A stretch of DNA of 11,890 bases from Rickettsia typhi (GTDB taxonomy: Bacteria > Pseudomonadota > Gammaproteobacteria > Burkholderiales > Burkholderiaceae_C), in the NCBI GenBank assembly GCA_943325485.2, contig CALPPP020000022.1, forward strand, positions 1 through 11,890, given 5' to 3'. This document shows, piece by piece, positions 7,588 through 11,890 of this stretch. Numbering within the stretch: the stretch's first letter is position 1; each line of letters opens with the position of its first letter. The notes under the pieces were generated by a model that made no database searches, was not told where the DNA came from, and saw nothing but the letters and a program-made list of their open reading frames with translations. Both the position numbers and the translations under genes were made by a program.

Positions 7588-8526
7588 ATGAGCATTGCGC
7601 ATTTCATTCGGGAAATTGGACGTGGCAAGCAAGGGGCAAGGAATTTGTCTCGTGAGCAGGCTCGTGAGCTCATGACCCAAGTGCTGCTGGGTTCTGTTGA
7701 CCCTGTTGCATTAGGTGCTTTTTGTATTGCCATGCGAATTAAAGGTGAAACGCCTGAAGAAATGCTGGGCTTTTTAGATGCTGCTCATGCTCAGATGCAA
7801 GTTTTTACCAATGACGAGCTTCAACCGGTGGTTGTATTGCCCAGCTACAACGGTTCACGAAGACTCCCTTTGCTCACACCTCTCTTGGCAAAGTTATTGG
7901 CCAACAAGGGACATGCGGTGCTCATTCATGGCACCCATACCGAGGACACACGTGTCTCCATCCAAGAGGTGTTATTTGCTTTGGGGATTGAACCGACAAC
8001 CACCACCCAAAGCATTGCCAAAGGCGAAGTGGTATTTGCGCCCACCCGATTGTTGTGCGAAGGTTTGTGGTCACTGCTACAAGTTCGCCGTCAAACGGGT
8101 TTGCGCAATTCAGCCCATAGCATGGTCAAGTTGATGAACTCTGTTGTGGGTAACAGCATTCAAGTAGCCAGCTATACCCATCCAGATTACGCTGTGTCCA
8201 TGCAAGCAACCCTTGAAGGGCTTAAAGCCAACGCCTTGCTGTTGCGCGGTACGGAGGGTGAGCCCGTGGCAGACCCTCGCAAAATGCCCAGCATGCGCTG
8301 CTTTATCAAGGGACAAGCTTTTGCGCAACTCAATATTGCACCAGAAACTGCACATGAGACCACCGACATGCCCATGGGAATGAATGCGCAGCAAACCGCT
8401 GAATTGATTAACGCCATGATTCAAGGACGCAAGCCAGTACCACAGCCAATACAAGTACAAGCAGAACTCATTTCGCGTTTGTCATTGGCCAGTATGGATA
8501 ACAGTGTTAGAAACGAGACACCATGA
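7588..8526 (+). CDS. ybiB: YbiB/TrpD2-type protein, anthranilate phosphoribosyltransferase-like, probable nucleic acid binder
   Basis: A 312-residue relative of TrpD (glycosyltransferase family 3, nucleoside phosphorylase-like). The N-terminal helical domain carries QVLLGSVDPVALGAFCIAMR and IKGETPEEML (31-60), as in TrpD. At the place where TrpD has its PRPP-binding GTGGD loop, this protein has LPSYNGSRRLPLLTP (84-98), so tryptophan synthesis is unlikely. The segment TGLRNSAHSMVKLMN (170-184) corresponds to the TrpD region before its NP motif. E. coli YbiB of this group is reported to bind nucleic acid and not to act as an anthranilate enzyme. I start at ATG 7588 (MSIAHFIREIGRGKQG), which matches the usual family start; the frame extends 17 codons upstream without support. 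The stop overlaps the cobA start as ATGA. Confidence 0.85.
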   Translation: MSIAHFIREIGRGKQGARNLSREQARELMTQVLLGSVDPVALGAFCIAMRIKGETPEEMLGFLDAAHAQMQVFTNDELQPVVVLPSYNGSRRLPLLTPLLAKLLANKGHAVLIHGTHTEDTRVSIQEVLFALGIEPTTTTQSIAKGEVVFAPTRLLCEGLWSLLQVRRQTGLRNSAHSMVKLMNSVVGNSIQVASYTHPDYAVSMQATLEGLKANALLLRGTEGEPVADPRKMPSMRCFIKGQAFAQLNIAPETAHETTDMPMGMNAQQTAELINAMIQGRKPVPQPIQVQAELISRLSLASMDNSVRNETP

Positions 8527-9335
8527 CAAAAACATCGCCATCTGTGTTTGTGACACTTGTCGGGGCTGGGCCTGGCGACCCCGACCTCTTGACGCTCAAG
8601 GCGGTCAAAGCACTGCAAACAGCAACGATCATTTTGGTAGATGACTTGGTTCACCCCGATGTTTTGCAGCATGCTCACCCGCAAGCACGTGTGGTTCACG
8701 TAGGCAAGCGCGGCGGCTGTCAATCGACGCCGCAAGCCTTCATCGAAAAATTGATGGTGCAAGAGGCATTGGCTGGTGAAATTGTGGTCAGGCTTAAAGG
8801 TGGCGATCCTTTGCTTTTTGGTCGGGCTGGCGAGGAAATCGCTTACCTTCAGTCGCAAGGCGTGGGCATCAGAGTGATCAACGGCGTAACCGCTGGACTT
8901 GCCGCCATCAATAGCCTGGGGATATCTTTGACGCATCGGCAGTTTGCGCATGGGGCCATCATGGTGACTGGGCACTCGCCTTCAAGCCATTCAAATACCC
9001 CTGCTGTGAACTGGGAACTTCTAGGCCACACCGCACATACTTGCCGCTTGACGCTGGTCATTTACATGGGCATGACCAGTTCGCAAGAGTTGCAAACTGC
9101 CTTGTTGAAATCTATGCCGCCCGTCACCCCCATTGCAGTGGTACAAAACGCCAGCGAACAAAATCAATGCAGTGTTATAGGACAACTTCACGCTTTGCAT
9201 ACATTGATTTGCGAAGCCGAAATGGCAAGTCCTGCCATCATTTTTGTTGGTGATGTGCTCAATACGCTTGCCAGCTTACGCAATGAAGAATCAAATCCTC
9301 ATAAAGCTTATGCCATTGCCCGTCCAAGCACTTGA
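8523..9335 (+). CDS. cobA: Uroporphyrinogen-III C-methyltransferase (SUMT)
   Basis: SUMT uses two S-adenosylmethionines to methylate uroporphyrinogen III to precorrin-2, the branch point to siroheme and cobalamin. The 270-residue protein is a stand-alone methyltransferase and lacks the dehydrogenase/ferrochelatase half of CysG. Family motifs are TLVGAGPGDPDLLTLKA (11-27), VVRLKGGDPLLFGRAGEE (88-105, SAM-binding GGDP), GVTAGLAAINSLGISLTHR (121-139) and TLVIYMGM (177-184). It starts at the ATGA overlap with ybiB, so translation is probably coupled. No nitrite or sulfite reductase gene lies nearby in the window, so its end product here (siroheme more likely than cobalamin) is inference. prfB follows after 41 bases. 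Confidence 0.95.
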   Translation: MTKTSPSVFVTLVGAGPGDPDLLTLKAVKALQTATIILVDDLVHPDVLQHAHPQARVVHVGKRGGCQSTPQAFIEKLMVQEALAGEIVVRLKGGDPLLFGRAGEEIAYLQSQGVGIRVINGVTAGLAAINSLGISLTHRQFAHGAIMVTGHSPSSHSNTPAVNWELLGHTAHTCRLTLVIYMGMTSSQELQTALLKSMPPVTPIAVVQNASEQNQCSVIGQLHALHTLICEAEMASPAIIFVGDVLNTLASLRNEESNPHKAYAIARPST

Positions 9336-9376
9336 TGGACAGAGGATAATCAAATCTTTGGATACTGGATATTGAC

Positions 9377-10481
9377 ATGGAAGCAGAACGCATCAACAAC
9401 ATAGGTAGCTTGCTCAACGACCTGCAAGCGCGAACACTTGATCTTCGGGGGTATCTTTGACTTCGATGCCAAATCAGAACGACTGAGAACTGTCAACGCA
9501 TCATTAGAAGACCCCAGCGTTTGGAACGATCCCAAAAAAGCGCAAGAACTGGGCAAAGAAAAAAAGTCGCTTGACGATATTGTGCTGACGATTGGCCGAT
9601 TGGGCCAAGAAATTGATGACAACACCGAATTGTTTGACATGAGCAAGTCCGACAACGATGAGTCAGGACTTCTGACCATAGAAGAAGACACTCAGCGTAT
9701 CTTGGCCGAGGTGGAAAAACTCGAATTCCGGCGCATGTTCAACAACCCCGCCGATCCGCTCAATGCATTTCTCGACATACAAGCAGGCGCTGGTGGCACG
9801 GAGGCTTGCGACTGGGCCAGCATGCTTTTGCGCCAATACTTGAAATACGCAGAGCGCAAAGGATTCAAGGCAACACTGGAAGACGAGTCGCCAGGTGACG
9901 TTGCGGGCATCAAAGGTGCCACCCTGAAGATTGAAGGCGAGTACGCCTTCGGGTTGCTGCGAACAGAAACAGGTGTGCATCGCTTGGTTCGCAAGTCTCC
10001 GTTTGACTCTGCAGGTGGACGTCACACCAGTTTTGCCAGCGTGTTTGTCTATCCTGAAGTGGATGACTCCATTGAAATAGATATCAACCCAGCCGATGTG
10101 CGAACCGATACATTCCGTGCCAGTGGTGCAGGTGGACAGCACATCAACAAAACCGACTCGGCAGTTCGCTTAACGCACATTCCAACCGGTATTGTGGTTC
10201 AGTGCCAAGACGGCAGAAGCCAACACAGCAACCGCGATGTTGCGTGGAAGCGTTTGCGCTCTCGTCTGTATGACTTTGAAATGCGCAAACGCATGGAAGC
10301 CCAACAAAAACTTGAAGACACCAAAACCGATGTAGGCTGGGGACACCAAATCCGCAGCTATGTGCTGGACCAAAGTCGCATCAAAGATTTACGCACCAAT
10401 GTTGAAATCAGCAACACCCAGAAAGTGCTTGATGGCGATTTGGATGCCTTTATTGAAGCCTCGCTTAAACAAGGTGTTTGA
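9377..10481 (+). CDS. prfB: Peptide chain release factor 2, made by programmed +1 frameshift
   Basis: RF2 recognises UGA and UAA stop codons and triggers hydrolysis of peptidyl-tRNA on the ribosome. Translation starts at ATG 9377 ([17 protein letters not shown]), with GGA 7 bases upstream, and meets in-frame TGA as codon 28 (9458-9460). A +1 shift at CTT-TGA-C moves into the frame that runs to the stop at 10479, giving 367 residues; E. coli RF2 has 365. In this numbering the stop-codon reading motif SPF is 207-209 and the catalytic GGQ is 252-254 in [12 protein letters not shown]. The residue matching E. coli position 246 is alanine, the common form rather than the K-12 threonine. Low RF2 levels favour the frameshift, so the gene regulates itself. 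It is neither a pseudogene nor two genes. Confidence 0.98.
9447..9461 (+). promoter_or_regulatory. prfB programmed frameshift site
   Basis: The string GGGGGTATCTTTGAC contains an internal Shine-Dalgarno-like GGGGG (9447-9451), a 3-base spacer TAT, the slippery CTT codon (9455-9457), the in-frame stop TGA and a following C, the context known to make UGA termination slow. This matches the arrangement in E. coli prfB. Slippage of the CUU-reading tRNA to UUU places GAC (9459-9461) in the A site and gives Gly-Tyr-Leu-Asp across the junction. Confidence 0.97.
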
Positions 10482-10501
10482 TGTTTCACCTCGAACCTTG
10501 C

Positions 10502-10530
10502 TGTCACTGCGAGCGCAGCGAAGCAGTCCC
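10502..10530 (+). repeat. GC-rich palindromic element, probable dispersed repeat
   Basis: Between the prfB stop and the pepN ribosome binding site lies TGTCACTGCGAGCGCAGC followed by GAAGCAGTCCC. Outer arms ACTGC (10506-10510) and GCAGT (10523-10527) are complementary, and an inner CTGC-GAGC-GCAG hairpin competes with them. From memory it closely resembles intergenic repeats of the form GTCATTGCGAGCG...GCGAAGCAATC seen in many copies in various bacterial genomes; here the flanking ATT/AAT is changed to ACT/AGT with both arms still paired. Only one copy is in this window, so repeat status is inferred. Confidence 0.6.
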
Positions 10531-10552
10531 CCTATGAATCAGGAGAAATGCA

Positions 10553-11890
10553 ATGCGTGAAGGACAATCCCTCGTCACCCGCCGCGAGGATTACCAAGTT
10601 CCAAGCTTTTGGATAGATACCGTTGACTTGGTGTTTGATCTTGATCCGACCAAAACACGGGTCCTCAACACCATGACTGTTCGACGCAATGTTGAAAGTC
10701 CATTGCAAGCCTTGCGCTTGGACGGTGAAGACCTCAATCTCTCTCGTGTTTTACTCAATGGTCAAGGAACCAGCTTTAAGATTGAAAATGATCAACTGGT
10801 ACTGGAGAACCTTCCTGAAGGCAGTGAGCCCTTCACCCTAGAGGTTTTCACCACCTGCAACCCCACAAAAAACACGCAACTCTCAGGCCTGTACCTGAGT
10901 CAAAACTCTTTGTTCACGCAATGTGAGGCACAAGGGTTCAGGCGAATTACCTATTTCTTAGATCGCCCCGATGTCATGGCCAATTTCAGCGTGACCTTGC
11001 GAGCGGACCCTACATTGTTTCCCGTGCTTTTGTCCAACGGAAACTTGATGTCCCAAGGCAAATTAGACGATGGCAGACATTTTGCCCGCTGGTTAGACCC
11101 CCATAAAAAACCCTGCTATTTGTTTGCCTTGGTTGCGGGTCAATTGGTTTGCCGTGAACAACGCATCGTTGCTCGCAGTGGCAAAGAACATTTATTGCAA
11201 ATTTATGTGCGGTCTGGCGATTTGGACAAAACCGAACACGCCATGAATTCACTCATGGCCAGTGTCGCCTGGGATGAGCACCGCTTTGGTTTGAGTCTGG
11301 ACCTTGACCGTTTCATGATCGTCGCCACATCTGACTTCAACATGGGGGCGATGGAAAACAAAGGCCTGAATATTTTCAACACAAAGTACGTGCTTGCCAA
11401 TCAAGCCACTGCGACAGACCAAGATTTTTCAAATATTGAGAGCGTGATTGGTCACGAGTATTTTCACAATTGGAGTGGCAATCGTGTCACTTGCCGTGAC
11501 TGGTTTCAACTCTCACTCAAAGAAGGTCTGACGGTGTTCAGAGACCAAGAGTTCAGTCAAGATTTGGCCGCCAGTGCATCTGCACGCGCTGTCAAACGCA
11601 TTGAAGACGTCAGGTTGTTGCGAACGGTTCAATTTGCCGAAGATGCCGGTCCTATGGCACACCCTGTACGCCCAGACACCTATATGGAGATTAATAATTT
11701 CTACACGGTCACCATCTATGAAAAAGGTGCCGAAGTTGTGCGCATGATGCAGACTTTGGTCGGGCGTGATGGTTTCGCCAAGGGCTTGTCTCTGTATTTC
11801 AAACGACACGATGGACAGGCAGTCACTTGCGATGATTTCGCGCAAGCGATTGCAGACGCCAATCCCGAATCTGCATTGGCCCTTCAGTTG
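10553..11890 (+). CDS. pepN: Aminopeptidase N (M1 family), 5' part only
   Basis: PepN is a cytoplasmic zinc aminopeptidase that removes N-terminal residues from peptides late in protein turnover. The first 446 codons are present and the frame is open to the window edge; the E. coli protein has 870 residues, so about half is seen. After the N-terminal beta domain (about 1-200) comes the catalytic domain, with substrate-binding GAMEN (265-269), zinc motif HEYFH (301-305) and third ligand E324 in LKEGLTVF, the HExxH-x18-E pattern. Y389 in IYEKGAE corresponds to catalytic Tyr381 of E. coli. Residues about 338-347 carry roughly four extra residues (AASASARAV) against the E. coli sequence as I recall it. 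AGGAG (10541-10545) lies 7 bases before ATG. Confidence 0.96.
   Translation, partial: MREGQSLVTRREDYQVPSFWIDTVDLVFDLDPTKTRVLNTMTVRRNVESPLQALRLDGEDLNLSRVLLNGQGTSFKIENDQLVLENLPEGSEPFTLEVFTTCNPTKNTQLSGLYLSQNSLFTQCEAQGFRRITYFLDRPDVMANFSVTLRADPTLFPVLLSNGNLMSQGKLDDGRHFARWLDPHKKPCYLFALVAGQLVCREQRIVARSGKEHLLQIYVRSGDLDKTEHAMNSLMASVAWDEHRFGLSLDLDRFMIVATSDFNMGAMENKGLNIFNTKYVLANQATATDQDFSNIESVIGHEYFHNWSGNRVTCRDWFQLSLKEGLTVFRDQEFSQDLAASASARAVKRIEDVRLLRTVQFAEDAGPMAHPVRPDTYMEINNFYTVTIYEKGAEVVRMMQTLVGRDGFAKGLSLYFKRHDGQAVTCDDFAQAIADANPESALALQL

Noticed and set aside
9438..9458. ATG at 9438 as the start of release factor 2
   Set aside because: It would add MIFGGIF and lose the conserved N-terminus encoded from 9377; the frameshift signal explains the frame change fully.

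Overview
This window carries core housekeeping genes of a betaproteobacterium, most likely order Burkholderiales and close to the Comamonadaceae. That placement is an inference from the protein sequences and from the gene order rpsO-pnp-tpiA-secG-tRNA-Leu-nuoABC; no search was run. Coding density is high, with no gene-free stretch over 200 bases. I see no insertion sequence, phage gene, toxin-antitoxin pair, CRISPR array or defence system.

The left part (1-7516) is read on the minus strand. In order of transcription it holds tsaD (tRNA t6A modification), a class I/II PLP aminotransferase, rpsO (ribosomal protein S15), pnp (polynucleotide phosphorylase), tpiA (triosephosphate isomerase), secG (translocon subunit), tRNA-Leu(GAG), then nuoA, nuoB and the 5' part of nuoC (respiratory complex I). 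Gaps in pnp-tpiA-secG and nuoA-B-C are 3-16 bases, so these are probably two tight transcription blocks joined through the tRNA. A 71-base divergent region (7517-7587) separates this half from the right half.

The right part (7588-11890) is read on the plus strand. It holds a TrpD-like YbiB protein, cobA (SUMT, first step to siroheme), prfB (release factor 2) with its programmed +1 frameshift, and pepN (aminopeptidase N), which runs off the window end. ybiB and cobA overlap by 4 bases (ATGA) and are probably translationally coupled.

The most notable non-coding signals are the prfB frameshift site, an imperfect 30-base stem-loop in the rpsO-pnp interval that may be a PNPase autoregulation or RNase III site, a GC-rich palindromic element between prfB and pepN that looks like a dispersed repeat, and a hairpin just upstream of tRNA-Leu that lacks the polarity of a terminator. 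I found nothing that convincingly amounts to an undescribed system.
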